DNA of 64,000 bases from Achromobacter deleyi (lineage in GTDB: Bacteria > Pseudomonadota > Gammaproteobacteria > Burkholderiales > Burkholderiaceae_B), in the NCBI RefSeq assembly GCF_902859705.1, contig NZ_CADIJO010000001.1:186001-250000 (forward strand), in the 5' to 3' direction. The notes beneath the pieces were generated by a model that worked only from the letters and a program-made list of their open reading frames with translations, ran no database searches and was not told where the DNA came from. Shown in pieces: positions 33,315 to 43,159 of this stretch (position 1 is its first letter; every line of letters begins with the position of its first letter). Position numbers and translations under genes: made by a program.

Positions 33315-36300
33315 ATGAAATTCACCGATCTGTTCGTACGCCGGCCCGTGCTGGCGCTGGTGGTCAGCACGCTGCTCCTGCTGATGGGGCTGCGCGCCCT
33401 GAGCGGCCTGCCGATCCGCCAGTACCCGCTGACCGAAAGCACCACCATCACCATCACCACGCAATACCCGGGCGCCTCGCCCGACCTGATGCAGGGCTTC
33501 GTCACGCAGCCCATCGCGCAGTCGGTCGCCACGGTCGAAGGCATCGACTACCTGTCGTCGTCGTCGACCCAGGGGCGCAGCGTGATCACCGTGCGCATGA
33601 AGCTCAATGCCGATTCCAACAAGGCCATGACCGAGGTCATGGCCAAGGTCAACGAAGTCAAATACCGCTTGCCGCAGGACGCCTACGATCCTGTGCTGGT
33701 GAAGTCGGCCGGCGAGGCCACGGCGGTGGCCTACGTGGGCTTTTCCAGTACCACGATGGCGCTGCCGGCCCTGACCGACTACCTGTCGCGGGTGGTGCAG
33801 CCGCAGCTGTCGTCCATCGAAGGGGTGGCCAGCGTGGAACTCTACGGCGGCCAGAAGCTGGCGATGCGGATATGGCTGGACCCCAACCGCCTGGCGGCCC
33901 GCGGCATCTCGGCCAGCGAGCTGGACGATGCCCTGCGCCAGAACAACGTGCAGGCCGCACCCGGCCAGGTCAAGGGCCTGTACGTGGCGTCCAACATCAA
34001 GGTCAACACTGACCTGGTCAACGTGGCGGAATTCCGCGACATGGTCATCAAGCGCGACGGCGACGCCATCGTGCGCCTGGGCGACGTGGCGACCGTGGAA
34101 CTGGGCGCGGCCTCGACCGATTCCAGCGGCCTGATGGACGGCGAGCCCGCCGTGTATTTCGGTTTGAACGCCACGCCGGTAGGCAACCCGCTGGTGATCG
34201 TCAAGCGGCTCAACGAGCTGCTGCCCAACATCAAGCAGAACCTGCCGCCGGGCACCAGCGTGCAGGTGCCGTTCGAGCTGGCGCGCTTCATCAGCGCATC
34301 GATCGACGGCGTGGTGCATACGCTGATGGAAGCCATCATCATCGTGGTGGCGGTGATCTTCCTGTGCCTGGGGTCGCTGCGCGCGGTGTTGATTCCGGTC
34401 GTGACGATTCCGCTGTCGATGCTGGGCGGCGCGGCCATCATGGCGCTGTTCGGCTTCAGCGTGAACCTGCTGACGTTGCTGGCCATGGTGCTGGCCATCG
34501 GCCTGGTGGTGGACGACGCCATCGTGGTGGTCGAAAACGTGCACCGCCACATCGAAGAAGGCAAGTCGCCGGTGCGCGCCGCCTTGATCGGGGCGCGCGA
34601 AGTGGCCGGCCCGGTGATCGCCATGACCATCACGCTGGCGGCGGTGTACGCGCCCATCGGCCTGATGGGCGGGCTGACGGGGTCGCTGTTCAAGGAATTC
34701 GCCTTCACGCTGGCGGGGGCGGTGGTGGTGTCGGGCGTCATTGCGCTGACGCTGTCGCCCGTGATGAGTTCGTTCATGCTCAACAGCCACGTGTCCGAAG
34801 GCTGGATGGCGCGCCGCGCCGAGCGCTTCTTCAACCGGCTGGGCGACGCCTACGGCCGCCTGCTGGACGTGTCGCTGCACCACCGCTGGGTCACGGGCCT
34901 GGTGGCTGCGGCGGTGTTGGCCAGCCTGCCGTTCCTGTACAACGCCGCCCAGCGCGAACTGGCGCCGGTCGAAGACCAGTCCACCGTGCTCACGGCCATC
35001 AAGTCGCCGCAGCAGGCCAACATCGACTACGTCGAGAAATTCGGCAAGCAGTGGGACGACGTCATGGCCACGCTGCCCGAACAGAAGGGCCGCTGGCTGA
35101 TCAATGGTTCGGACGGCGTGGCCAACAGCATCGGCGGCGTCGACTTCGTCGACTGGCAGGACCGCAAGCGTTCGGCCGACCAGATCCAGGCCGACATGCA
35201 GTCCAGGGTGAACCAGATCGAAGGCAGCAACATCTTCGCCTTCCAGCTGCCGCCGCTGCCGGGTTCCACCGGGGGGCTGCCCGTGCAGATGGTCATCATG
35301 AGCGCGGCCGATTACCCCGTCGTCTATGAAGCCATGGAAACCCTGAAGAAGGCGGCCCGCGAAAGCGGCCTGTTCATGGTGGTCGACAGCGACCTGGACT
35401 ACAACAACCCCGTGGTGCAGCTGAAGGTGGACCGCGCCAAGGCCAATAGCCTGGGCGTCACCATGAAGGCCGTGGGCGATACGCTGGCCATACTGGTGGG
35501 CGAAAACTACGTCAACCGCTTCGGCATGGACGGCCGCTCGTACGACGTGATTCCGCAAAGCCTGCGCCAGCAGCGCATCTCGCCGGAATCGCTGGCCCAG
35601 TACTACGTCAAGAGCGCCAGCGGCGCGCAGGTGCCGCTGTCCAATATCGTGTCGGTGTCGATGGGGGTCGAACCCAACAAGCTGACCCAGTTCAACCAGC
35701 TCAACGCCGCCACCTTCCAGGCCATCCCGATGCCGGGCGTGACCATGGGCGACGCGGTGCAGTTCCTGACGCGTCAGGCCCAGGCACTGCCGGCCGGCTT
35801 CAGCTACGACTGGCAGTCGGACGCGCGCCAGTTCAGCCAGGAAGGCTCGGCGCTGATGATCACCTTCATGTTCGCCATCATCGTCATCTACCTGGTGCTG
35901 GCGGCGCAATACGAAAGCCTGCGCGACCCGTTCATCATCCTGGTGAGCGTGCCGCTGTCGATCTGCGGCGCGCTGATTCCGCTGGCGCTGGGCATGGCCA
36001 CCATCAACATCTACACGCAGATCGGGCTGGTGACGCTGATCGGGCTGATCAGCAAGCACGGCATCCTGATGGTGGAGTTCGCCAACGAGATGCAGGTCAG
36101 CCACGGGCTGGACCGCCGCAGCGCCATGGAGCAGGCCGCACGCATCCGCCTGCGCCCCATCCTGATGACCACCGCCGCCATGGTGGTGGGCCTGATCCCG
36201 CTGCTGTTCGCCAGCGGTGCCGGCGCCCACAGCCGCTACAGCCTGGGCCTGGTCATCGTGGTGGGCATGCTGGTGGGCACGTTGTTCACGCTGTTCGTGC

Positions 36301-36416
36301 TGCCCACCGTCTACACCGTGCTGGCCCGCGACCACCGCGCCGCCAACGATACGCCGCGCGCCCGTGAACTGGCCCAGGCGCAGGCCGAAGACGCGCAACC
36401 AGCGCCGTCGCACTGA
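33315..36416 (+). CDS. RND efflux transporter, inner membrane pump (pump 2)
   Basis: A 1033-residue RND permease. It starts MKFTDLFVRRPVLALVVSTL, has the porter loops between membrane helices 1-2 and 7-8, the proton-relay Asp pair in LVVDDAIVVVENVHRH (about residues 397-412), and TM10 with LISKHGILMVEFANE, which retains the relay Lys. This sequence style matches the MexI/MdtB-like branch of hydrophobe/amphiphile exporters more than AcrB or MexY. The start at 33315 is preceded by GGAGCC. It is followed after 18 bases by the channel gene, so adaptor, pump and channel form one operon. No dedicated regulator is divergent from it. Confidence 0.92.
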   Translation: MKFTDLFVRRPVLALVVSTLLLLMGLRALSGLPIRQYPLTESTTITITTQYPGASPDLMQGFVTQPIAQSVATVEGIDYLSSSSTQGRSVITVRMKLNADSNKAMTEVMAKVNEVKYRLPQDAYDPVLVKSAGEATAVAYVGFSSTTMALPALTDYLSRVVQPQLSSIEGVASVELYGGQKLAMRIWLDPNRLAARGISASELDDALRQNNVQAAPGQVKGLYVASNIKVNTDLVNVAEFRDMVIKRDGDAIVRLGDVATVELGAASTDSSGLMDGEPAVYFGLNATPVGNPLVIVKRLNELLPNIKQNLPPGTSVQVPFELARFISASIDGVVHTLMEAIIIVVAVIFLCLGSLRAVLIPVVTIPLSMLGGAAIMALFGFSVNLLTLLAMVLAIGLVVDDAIVVVENVHRHIEEGKSPVRAALIGAREVAGPVIAMTITLAAVYAPIGLMGGLTGSLFKEFAFTLAGAVVVSGVIALTLSPVMSSFMLNSHVSEGWMARRAERFFNRLGDAYGRLLDVSLHHRWVTGLVAAAVLASLPFLYNAAQRELAPVEDQSTVLTAIKSPQQANIDYVEKFGKQWDDVMATLPEQKGRWLINGSDGVANSIGGVDFVDWQDRKRSADQIQADMQSRVNQIEGSNIFAFQLPPLPGSTGGLPVQMVIMSAADYPVVYEAMETLKKAARESGLFMVVDSDLDYNNPVVQLKVDRAKANSLGVTMKAVGDTLAILVGENYVNRFGMDGRSYDVIPQSLRQQRISPESLAQYYVKSASGAQVPLSNIVSVSMGVEPNKLTQFNQLNAATFQAIPMPGVTMGDAVQFLTRQAQALPAGFSYDWQSDARQFSQEGSALMITFMFAIIVIYLVLAAQYESLRDPFIILVSVPLSICGALIPLALGMATINIYTQIGLVTLIGLISKHGILMVEFANEMQVSHGLDRRSAMEQAARIRLRPILMTTAAMVVGLIPLLFASGAGAHSRYSLGLVIVVGMLVGTLFTLFVLPTVYTVLARDHRAANDTPRARELAQAQAEDAQPAPSH

Positions 36417-36434
36417 GGCATAGAGGAAACGACC

Positions 36435-37904
36435 ATGAAACATCCCGATCTACCCCTGCGCCTGCGCCGCGGCATCGTGACGCTGCTGGCCGCGCTGGCC
36501 GCCGCCGGCTGCGCCGTCGGCCCCGATTACCAGAAGCCGCAAGACGCGCCAGTGACCTTGGCCAGCCCGGAACAGGCGCTGTTTTCCACCGACCGCGTGC
36601 AGGCGGATTGGTGGAAGCAGTTGCAGGACCCGCAACTGGACCGCCTGATCGCCCTGGCGTTGCAACGCAATCACGACATCCGTATCGCCCAGGCCCGCCT
36701 GGCCGAATCGCGCGCCGTGCTCGACGAGAAGCAACTGGACCAGCTGCCCACGGTGACGCTGGGCGGAAATTTCGAACGCAGCCTGTCGCAGCTGAATTCG
36801 GGCGTGCCGGGCCAGCGCAGCCTGGCCGAGAGCTACCGGGCCGGCTTCGATGCCACCTGGGAAATCGACCTGTTCGGCCGCCTGCGGCGGGCGGCCGAAG
36901 GCGCCGCGGCGCGCAGCGAAGCGCAGGCCGCCGACCTGGCGCAGGCGCGCATCGTGGTGGCGGCCGAAGTGGCGCGCAATTACTTTGAGCTGCGCGGCGC
37001 CGAACAGCGCCTGGCGGTGGCGCGCGCCAATCTGGACAGCCAGCGTGACAGCCTGCGCGTGATCCAGGCGATGGTGTCGGCCGGCCGGGGCGACGAAGGC
37101 GATCTGGCCAGCGCCCGCGCCGAACTGGAAACCGTACAGGCCAGCGTGCCCTTGCAGGAAACCGCCCGGCGCCTGGCGCGCTACCGCCTGGCGGTGCTGG
37201 CGGGCCTGCGGCCGGTGGAACTGGGCGAGCTGGATGCCGCCACGCCGCAGGCGCCGCTGGCCGCGCGCCTGCCCATTGGCGATGTCGGCGCCTTGCTGGC
37301 CCGCCGGCCCGACGTGGCCGCCGCCGAGCGCAACCGCGCCGCGGCCAATGCCGACGTGGGCGTGGCTACCGCCGAGCTGTATCCGCGCATCGACCTGGGC
37401 GGCTTCCTGGGCTTCGTGGCCCTGCGCGGCGGCGATTTCGGCTCGGCAGCCAGCCGCGCCTTCAGCGTGACGCCGGGCGTGAACTGGCCGGCGTTCAACC
37501 TGCCCACGGCCCTGGCGCGCAAGCGCGCGGCGCAGGCGCGTTCGCAGGGCGAGACGGCGCGCTACGAGCAGACCGTGTTGCAGGCGGTCGAGGAACTGGA
37601 AGGGGCGCTGACGCAATACGGCCAGACCCAGCAGCGCCTGGGCAACCTGGCCGAGGCCGCCGCGCACAGCCGCCGCGCGGCCGACCTGGCAAGGCTGCGC
37701 TACCGCGAAGGCAGCACGCCCTACCTGACGGTGCTGGACGCGCAGCGCACCTTGCTGCGCGCCCAGGACGCCGTGGCGGTGGCCGAAACCGAGTCCTACA
37801 CCAGTCTTGTGGCGCTGTACAAGGCGCTGGGCGGCGGCTGGGAGGCGCCCGCCGAGGCCGGCAATGCCCCGTCGGCGGCCGCCGCGCCGGCCCCCGCCGG
37901 CTGA
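36435..37904 (+). CDS. outer membrane efflux lipoprotein, NodT family (pump 2)
   Basis: A 489-residue outer-membrane channel. The lipoprotein signal LLAALAAAGC places the lipidated Cys at residue 26, followed by the typical AVGPDYQKP start. Both structural repeats are visible: TWEIDLFGRLRRAAEGAAAR in the first half, and ARRPDVAAAERNRAAANADV with LYPRIDLGGFLGF in the second. The end is an Ala/Pro-rich tail. It completes pump 2. GAGGAAAC precedes the ATG. A short gap without a clear terminator separates it from the SufR-like regulator gene, so read-through into that gene is possible. Confidence 0.9.
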   Translation: MKHPDLPLRLRRGIVTLLAALAAAGCAVGPDYQKPQDAPVTLASPEQALFSTDRVQADWWKQLQDPQLDRLIALALQRNHDIRIAQARLAESRAVLDEKQLDQLPTVTLGGNFERSLSQLNSGVPGQRSLAESYRAGFDATWEIDLFGRLRRAAEGAAARSEAQAADLAQARIVVAAEVARNYFELRGAEQRLAVARANLDSQRDSLRVIQAMVSAGRGDEGDLASARAELETVQASVPLQETARRLARYRLAVLAGLRPVELGELDAATPQAPLAARLPIGDVGALLARRPDVAAAERNRAAANADVGVATAELYPRIDLGGFLGFVALRGGDFGSAASRAFSVTPGVNWPAFNLPTALARKRAAQARSQGETARYEQTVLQAVEELEGALTQYGQTQQRLGNLAEAAAHSRRAADLARLRYREGSTPYLTVLDAQRTLLRAQDAVAVAETESYTSLVALYKALGGGWEAPAEAGNAPSAAAAPAPAG

Positions 37905-37957
37905 CCCGGGGGGGCGGTTCGTGGCACCATAGGGGCTTGGCGCCCAACCCTGATTCC

Positions 37958-38617
37958 ATGTCCGACAACCTGTCCAAACCCGTCACCTGGCAGCCGCACC
38001 AGCCTGCGGACCGCGTGCTCATGACCCTGAAGACGCGCGGCCCGCAGTCCGTGGCGGCCATCGCACGCCAGCTGGAGGTCACGGCCGAAGCCGTACGCCA
38101 GCAGATGACGCGGCTGCACGCCGACGGCCTGGTCGACTCGGAAAGCCGCAGCGCCGGGCGCGGGCGCCCCACCCAGATCTGGTTCCTGACCGACGCCGGC
38201 CACCGCCGCTTTCCGGACACCCACGCCGACATGACGGTGCAGATGATCAACGCCGTGCGCCAGGTGTTCGGCGAAGACGGCGTGGACAAGCTGATTTCGG
38301 TACGTGAAACCGCCATGCTGACCGGCTACCGGCAGGCGCTGGCAGGCGCCGCCACGCTTGAAGACCAATTGCAGCGGCTGGTGCAGCAGCGCTCGGCCGA
38401 AGGCTACATGGCCGAAATGCGCCGCGACGGCGACGACTTCCTGTTCATCGAAAACCACTGTCCCATCTGTGCGGCGGCCCAGGCCTGTATGGGCTTTTGC
38501 CGCAGCGAACTGGAACTGTTCCGCCAGGCGCTGGGCGAGGGCGTGCGCGTCGAGCGTGAAGAACACATCCTGCTGGGCGCGCGCCGCTGCGCCTACCGCG
38601 TCAGCGCGCGCCCCTGA
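37958..38617 (+). CDS. SufR-like winged-helix regulator with cysteine cluster
   Basis: A 219-residue regulator of the SufR/COG2345 type. The N-terminal winged helix (about residues 20-85) has SVAAIARQLEVTAEAVRQQM and the wing RSAGRGRPTQIWFLTDAG. The C-terminal part carries five cysteines at residues 168, 171, 177, 181 and 211 (HCPICAAAQACMGFC, then GARRCAY), a pattern suited to an Fe-S cluster or another metal. Homologous SufR proteins use such a cluster to sense iron or oxidative status. It is flanked by two efflux operons: downstream of pump 2 on the same strand and convergent with the channel gene of pump 3 (11-base gap). Its targets are unknown. The ATG at 37958 is preferred to an upstream TTG. 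Confidence 0.82.
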   Translation: MSDNLSKPVTWQPHQPADRVLMTLKTRGPQSVAAIARQLEVTAEAVRQQMTRLHADGLVDSESRSAGRGRPTQIWFLTDAGHRRFPDTHADMTVQMINAVRQVFGEDGVDKLISVRETAMLTGYRQALAGAATLEDQLQRLVQQRSAEGYMAEMRRDGDDFLFIENHCPICAAAQACMGFCRSELELFRQALGEGVRVEREEHILLGARRCAYRVSARP

Positions 38618-38628
38618 CGTCCGGGGCG

Positions 38629-40020
38629 CTACGAGGCCGGATCGCGGCCGTCGTCCCAGCCGCCCAGGGCCTTGTACAAATCCACCGCATTCACCAGCCG
38701 GCGCTGTTGCAGCCGGATGTATTGCTGTTCGGATTCGAACAGGCTGCGCTGGGCTTCCAGCATCTCCAGGTAGTCGGCCACGCCGCGCGCATAGCGGCGC
38801 TCGGCCAGCCGCTGGCGTTCTCGGTCGGCGTCGCGCACTTTGCGCTGCGCCTCGATCTGGTCGCGCAGCGCGTCGCGCGCCGACAGGGCGTCGGCGACGT
38901 CGCGGAACGCTGCCTGCACACTGCCTTCGTACTGCGCCACCGCGATATGACGGCGGGTTTCGGCCAGCGACAGGTTGGCGCGGTTGCGGCCGGCGTTGAA
39001 GATCGGCAGCGTCAGTCGCGGCGCGAAGGTCCAGTTGCCGGTGCCGGCGCTGAACAGGTCCGAAAAGCTGCCGGCGGTGGTGCCGATATCGGTGGTCAGT
39101 TGCACCGACGGGAAGAAGGCCGCGCGCGCCGCGCCGATGTCGGCGTTGGCGGCCCGCAGCACATTCTCGGCCTGGCGCAGGTCGGGGCGGCGCATCAGCA
39201 GGTCCGACGGCAGGCCGGCCGCCAGCGGCGTCAGGCTCTGGCTTTCCAGCGGCGCCGGGTCGATGCCCGCCGCCAGCGAGAAATCACCCGCCAACAGGCC
39301 CAGCGCATGCCGCGCCAGGCTGGCCTCGCGGGTCAGGTCGGCGCGGGTGGCGCGCGAGGTTTCCACCAGCATCTCGGCGGTGCGCAGGCCGATGGCGGTT
39401 TCCAGCCCGGCATCGAAGCGGCGCCGGGTCAGCTTCAGCGTCGTCTCGCGCAGCGCCAGCGTGCTGTCCGTCAGGCGCAGTTGCTCGGCCAGCGAGCGCT
39501 GGTTGAAGTAGGCCGTGGCGGTTTCGGCCACCAACGCCAGCGTGGCGGCGCGGTGCGCCTCGGCGCTGGCCAGGTAGCGCGACAGCGCCGCGTCTGACAG
39601 GCTTTTCACGCGGCCAAAGAAATCCAGCTCGAACGCGGTGATGCCGACGGCGGCGCGATAGCGGTTGGCGACCGGCATGCGCGGCTGGCCGGGTTCCACG
39701 GCGCGGCCGCGGCTGAATTCGCCGCTGCCGTCGATAGCGGGCAGGCGTTCCGACTGCTGCACGCCGTACAGCGCGCGCGCCTCTTCGATGCGCAGCGCTG
39801 CCACGCGCAGGTCGCGGTTGTTGGCCAGCGCGGCCTCGATCCAGGCTTGCAGCGCCGGGTCGTTGAAATAGGCGCGCCAGTCTTGCGGCGGCGCGGCTTG
39901 GCCGGTTTGGGCCGGCGTGTCGTACTGCGCCGGCACGGGCGCCGCGGGGCGCTCATAGGTCGGCGCCAGCGAGCAGCCGGACAAGGCCAGCGCCAGCAGG
40001 GTCATGGCCATGGACTTCAT
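38629..40020 (-). CDS. oprZ: outer membrane channel lipoprotein of the AxyXY-type pump (OprZ-like)
   Basis: A 463-residue outer-membrane efflux channel of the OprM/NodT family. The lipoprotein signal TLLALALSGC gives Cys16, followed by SLAPTYERPAAPVP as in OprM relatives. The landmarks are FELDFFGRVKSLSDAAL, MRRPDLRQAENVLRAANADI and a C-terminal VDLYKALGGW. Its ATG overlaps the RND stop (ATGA), so it is co-translated with the pump. By order and neighbours it corresponds to OprZ of the Achromobacter AxyXY-OprZ system, which exports aminoglycosides and other drugs; that link is by resemblance of the whole locus, not by alignment. Confidence 0.85.
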   Translation of the reverse strand: MKSMAMTLLALALSGCSLAPTYERPAAPVPAQYDTPAQTGQAAPPQDWRAYFNDPALQAWIEAALANNRDLRVAALRIEEARALYGVQQSERLPAIDGSGEFSRGRAVEPGQPRMPVANRYRAAVGITAFELDFFGRVKSLSDAALSRYLASAEAHRAATLALVAETATAYFNQRSLAEQLRLTDSTLALRETTLKLTRRRFDAGLETAIGLRTAEMLVETSRATRADLTREASLARHALGLLAGDFSLAAGIDPAPLESQSLTPLAAGLPSDLLMRRPDLRQAENVLRAANADIGAARAAFFPSVQLTTDIGTTAGSFSDLFSAGTGNWTFAPRLTLPIFNAGRNRANLSLAETRRHIAVAQYEGSVQAAFRDVADALSARDALRDQIEAQRKVRDADRERQRLAERRYARGVADYLEMLEAQRSLFESEQQYIRLQQRRLVNAVDLYKALGGWDDGRDPAS

Positions 40021-43000
40021 GGCGTGGTCTCCAGCGATTCGCGGGCCGGGGGCCGCGCGGGGCGGGCGCGCATGCCAACCATGCGCCCCACGATAAGAAA
40101 GAACAGCGGCACCAGGAACACCGCCAGCACGGTGGCCGTGATGATCCCGCCCAGCACGCCGGTGCCGATGGCCGCCTGCGCGCCAGACGCGGCGCCGGTG
40201 GCCAGCGCCAGCGGCAGCACGCCCACGCCGAATGCCAGCGAGGTCATCACGATGGGGCGCAGCCGCAACCGCGCCGCTTCCAGCGTGGCCGACAGAATGC
40301 CCTGGCCGTCGCGCACCAGGTCCTTGGCGACCTCCACGATCAGAATCGCGTTCTTGGCCGACAGGCCGATGGTGGCGATCAGCCCGACCTTGAAATAGAT
40401 GTCGTTGGGCATGCCGCGCACCGTCACGCCCAAGAGCGCGCCGATGACGCCCAGCGGCACCACCAGGATCACGGCCAGCGGGATGGACCAGCTTTCGTAC
40501 AGCGCGGCCAGGGCCAGGAACACGATCAGCACCGACAGCGCGAACAGCACCGGCGCCTGGTTGCCGGACAGCCGTTCTTCGTACGACTGCCCCGACCAGT
40601 CAAAGCCGATGCCGCGCGGCAGCTCGGCCGCCAGCGATTCCATCGCACGCATGGCCTCGCCGCTGCTGTGCCCCGGCGCCGCCGACCCGTTCAGCGTGAA
40701 CGACGGAAAGCCGTTGTAGCGGTTCAGCTGCGGCGGGCCCATGTCCCACTTCAGCGTGGCGAAGGCCGACAGCGGCACCATCTGGCCTTGCAGGTTGCGC
40801 ACGTGCAGCCGCGAAATGTCGTCGACGTCGACGCGGCGCTTGCCATCGGCCTGCACCATCACGCGCCGCACCTGACCGTTCAGCATGAAGTCGCCGATAT
40901 AGTCCGACCCATACATCACCGCCAGCGCGGTATTGATCTCGTCGATCGGCACGCCCATGGCCTGCGCCTTGTCGCGGTCCACGCGCAATTGCAGCTGCGG
41001 CGCCTCTTCCTGGCCGGCGAACACCACTTCGGTCAGCGCCGGATGCTTGGCGGCGGCCGCCAGCAATTTCTGGCGCGCCTCGGTCAGGGCCTGGTAGCCC
41101 AGGCCGCCGCGGTCCTGCAGCCGGAAGTCAAAGCCCGACGTCGAGCCCAGGTCCGGCAGCGGCGGCGAGTTCAGCGCGAACACCATCAGGTTCTTGCGGT
41201 CGGCGAAGGCGGCGTTGATGCGCTTGACCACCGCGTCCACATGCAGCGACGCCGCGCGGCGTTCTTTCCAGTCTTTCAGCGTCACGAAGAACATGGCCGA
41301 ATTCGGGCCGCTGCCGTACTGGCTGAAGCCGTTGACCGAATACACGTACTGCACCGGCTCATGCTCCATCATGTAGCGTTCCACGTCCTTCACCACGGCC
41401 ATGGTCTCGGCCTGGGGCGAGCCCTGCGGCAGGATCACCATGGCCATGAAGCTGCCCTGGTCCTCGTCCGGCAGGAACGACGACGGCAGCCGCGCAAACA
41501 GCAGCGCGGCCACGCCGATCACCAGCAGGTAGGCCAGGCCGAAGCGCACCGGCCGCGCCAGCACGCCCGACACGCGCGCCGTGTAGCGCACCGTCAGGCG
41601 CGCGAAGGCGCGGTTGAACCAGCCGAAGAAGCCGCGCTTTTCGTGGTGGCCGGCGGGAATCGGCTTGAGCAGGCTGGCGCACAGCGCGGGCGTCAGCGAC
41701 AGCGCCAGGAAGGCCGAAAAGGCGATCGACACGGCGAGCGTCACGGCGAACTGGCGGTAGATGTTGCCCACGGCGCCGTCAAAGAACGCCATCGGCACGA
41801 ACACCGACACCAGCACCACCGTGATGCCGACGATGGCGCCGCTGATCTGGCCCATGGCCTTGACCGTGGCGTCATGCGGCGACAGGCCTTCCTCGGCCAT
41901 GATGCGCTCGACGTTCTCGACCACCACGATGGCATCGTCCACAAGAATGCCGATGGCCAGCACCATGCCGAACATGGTCAGCACGTTGATCGAATAGCCC
42001 AGCGCCAGCATCACCCCCAGCGTACCCAGCAGCGCCACCGGCACCACCAGCGTCGGAATCAGCGTGGCGCGCAGGTTCTGCATGAACAGGTACATCACGC
42101 AGAACACCAGCGCCACGGCCTCAAGCAGCGTCATCAGCACCTTCTGGATCGAGATCTCGACGAAGGTCGAGGTCTCGTACGGAATGTCCCAGGTGACGCC
42201 GGGCGGGAAGTACTGCGCCAGCTCGCGCATCGTGTCGCGGATGCGGCGGGTGGTCTCGACCGCGTTCGACCCCGGCGCCAGCTTGATGCCCAGGCCGGTG
42301 CCGGTCAGGCCGTTCACCCGCGACAGATACATATAGTCAGTGCCGCCCAGTTCCACCCGCGCCACGTCCTTCAGGCGCAGGGTGGCGCCGCCCGGCTGCG
42401 CGCGCAGCGGGATGTTGCCGAACTGCTCGGGCGTGTGCAGCGATTCGCCGGCCACGATGCTGGCGTTCAGCGGCGCGTCTTTCGGCACGGCCTGGTTGCC
42501 CAGTTCGCCGATGGTGACGCGCGCGTTGTGGCTGCGCAGGGCCGTCACGATGTCGCCGGGCGTCAGCGACAGCGCGGTCAGCTTGGCCGGGTCGGGCCAG
42601 ATGCGCATCGCCGCTTCGGCGCCGAACGACTGCACCTTGCCCACGCCTTCCACGCGTCGCAGCGCCTGCAGGACGTTGGACGCCGCCAGTTCGCCCAGCT
42701 GCATGTCGTCCAGGCTGCCGTCCGACTTCAGCGACACCACCAGCTGGATGTTGTCGGCGGCCTTTTCCACCCGCACGCCGTCGCGGCGCACGGATTCGGG
42801 CAGGCGCGGCTCGACCGCCTTCAGCCGGTTCTGCACTTCCACCGCCGCGATGTCGGGGTTGGTGCCCTGCTTGAAGGTCAGGTTGATGCTGGCCCAGCCG
42901 GTCGAATCGCTGCTGGACGAGGTGTACATCAGGCCCGGGGCGCCGTTCATCTCGCGTTCGATGATGGCGGTGACGGCCTCTTCGACCACCTTGGCCGAGG

Positions 43001-43154
43001 CGCCGGGGTAGCTGGCGCCGATGTTCACGACGGGCGGAGCGATGTCCGGATACTGCGCCACCGGCAGCGCGCGGATCGACAACAGGCCGACCAACGCGAT
43101 CAGCAGCGAGATCACCCACGCGAAGACGGGGCGATCGATAAAGAAACGCGCCAT
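40017..43154 (-). CDS. axyY: MexY/AmrB-like RND efflux pump (AxyY-like, pump 3)
   Basis: A 1045-residue RND pump, the same length as MexY and very similar to it in remembered sequence: it starts MARFFIDRPVFAWVISLLIA and shares ALPVAQYPDIAPPVVN, EEAVTAIIEREMNGAPGL, EKRGFFGWFNRAF and SPPLPDLGSTSGFDFRLQDR. The relay residues are intact, with the Asp pair in ILVDDAIVVVENVERIM and Lys in LSAKNAILIVEVAKD. MexY relatives export aminoglycosides, macrolides, tetracyclines and some beta-lactams. The adaptor gene lies 5 bases upstream, the channel overlaps downstream, and a TetR repressor is divergent. Confidence 0.93.
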   Translation of the reverse strand: MARFFIDRPVFAWVISLLIALVGLLSIRALPVAQYPDIAPPVVNIGASYPGASAKVVEEAVTAIIEREMNGAPGLMYTSSSSDSTGWASINLTFKQGTNPDIAAVEVQNRLKAVEPRLPESVRRDGVRVEKAADNIQLVVSLKSDGSLDDMQLGELAASNVLQALRRVEGVGKVQSFGAEAAMRIWPDPAKLTALSLTPGDIVTALRSHNARVTIGELGNQAVPKDAPLNASIVAGESLHTPEQFGNIPLRAQPGGATLRLKDVARVELGGTDYMYLSRVNGLTGTGLGIKLAPGSNAVETTRRIRDTMRELAQYFPPGVTWDIPYETSTFVEISIQKVLMTLLEAVALVFCVMYLFMQNLRATLIPTLVVPVALLGTLGVMLALGYSINVLTMFGMVLAIGILVDDAIVVVENVERIMAEEGLSPHDATVKAMGQISGAIVGITVVLVSVFVPMAFFDGAVGNIYRQFAVTLAVSIAFSAFLALSLTPALCASLLKPIPAGHHEKRGFFGWFNRAFARLTVRYTARVSGVLARPVRFGLAYLLVIGVAALLFARLPSSFLPDEDQGSFMAMVILPQGSPQAETMAVVKDVERYMMEHEPVQYVYSVNGFSQYGSGPNSAMFFVTLKDWKERRAASLHVDAVVKRINAAFADRKNLMVFALNSPPLPDLGSTSGFDFRLQDRGGLGYQALTEARQKLLAAAAKHPALTEVVFAGQEEAPQLQLRVDRDKAQAMGVPIDEINTALAVMYGSDYIGDFMLNGQVRRVMVQADGKRRVDVDDISRLHVRNLQGQMVPLSAFATLKWDMGPPQLNRYNGFPSFTLNGSAAPGHSSGEAMRAMESLAAELPRGIGFDWSGQSYEERLSGNQAPVLFALSVLIVFLALAALYESWSIPLAVILVVPLGVIGALLGVTVRGMPNDIYFKVGLIATIGLSAKNAILIVEVAKDLVRDGQGILSATLEAARLRLRPIVMTSLAFGVGVLPLALATGAASGAQAAIGTGVLGGIITATVLAVFLVPLFFLIVGRMVGMRARPARPPARESLETTP

Positions 43155-43159
43155 GGCGG

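Noticed and set aside
33237..36443. Very long open frame antisense to the pump 2 gene (similar ones lie opposite the other RND pumps and receptors)
   Set aside because: Its translation is rich in His, Arg, Gln and Gly with no membrane or domain pattern. High GC at third positions removes stops on the opposite strand, and the sense frame is an unmistakable RND pump.
37921..37940. Sigma-54 promoter (TGGCAC followed by TTGG)
   Set aside because: The spacing between the GG and GC elements is wrong and the -12 element is incomplete.
37936..37947. TTGGCGCCCAA near the SufR-like start as a sixth copy of the palindrome
   Set aside because: It has an extra C that breaks the symmetry, lies a few bases before a start codon of an unrelated gene, and is outside the cluster.
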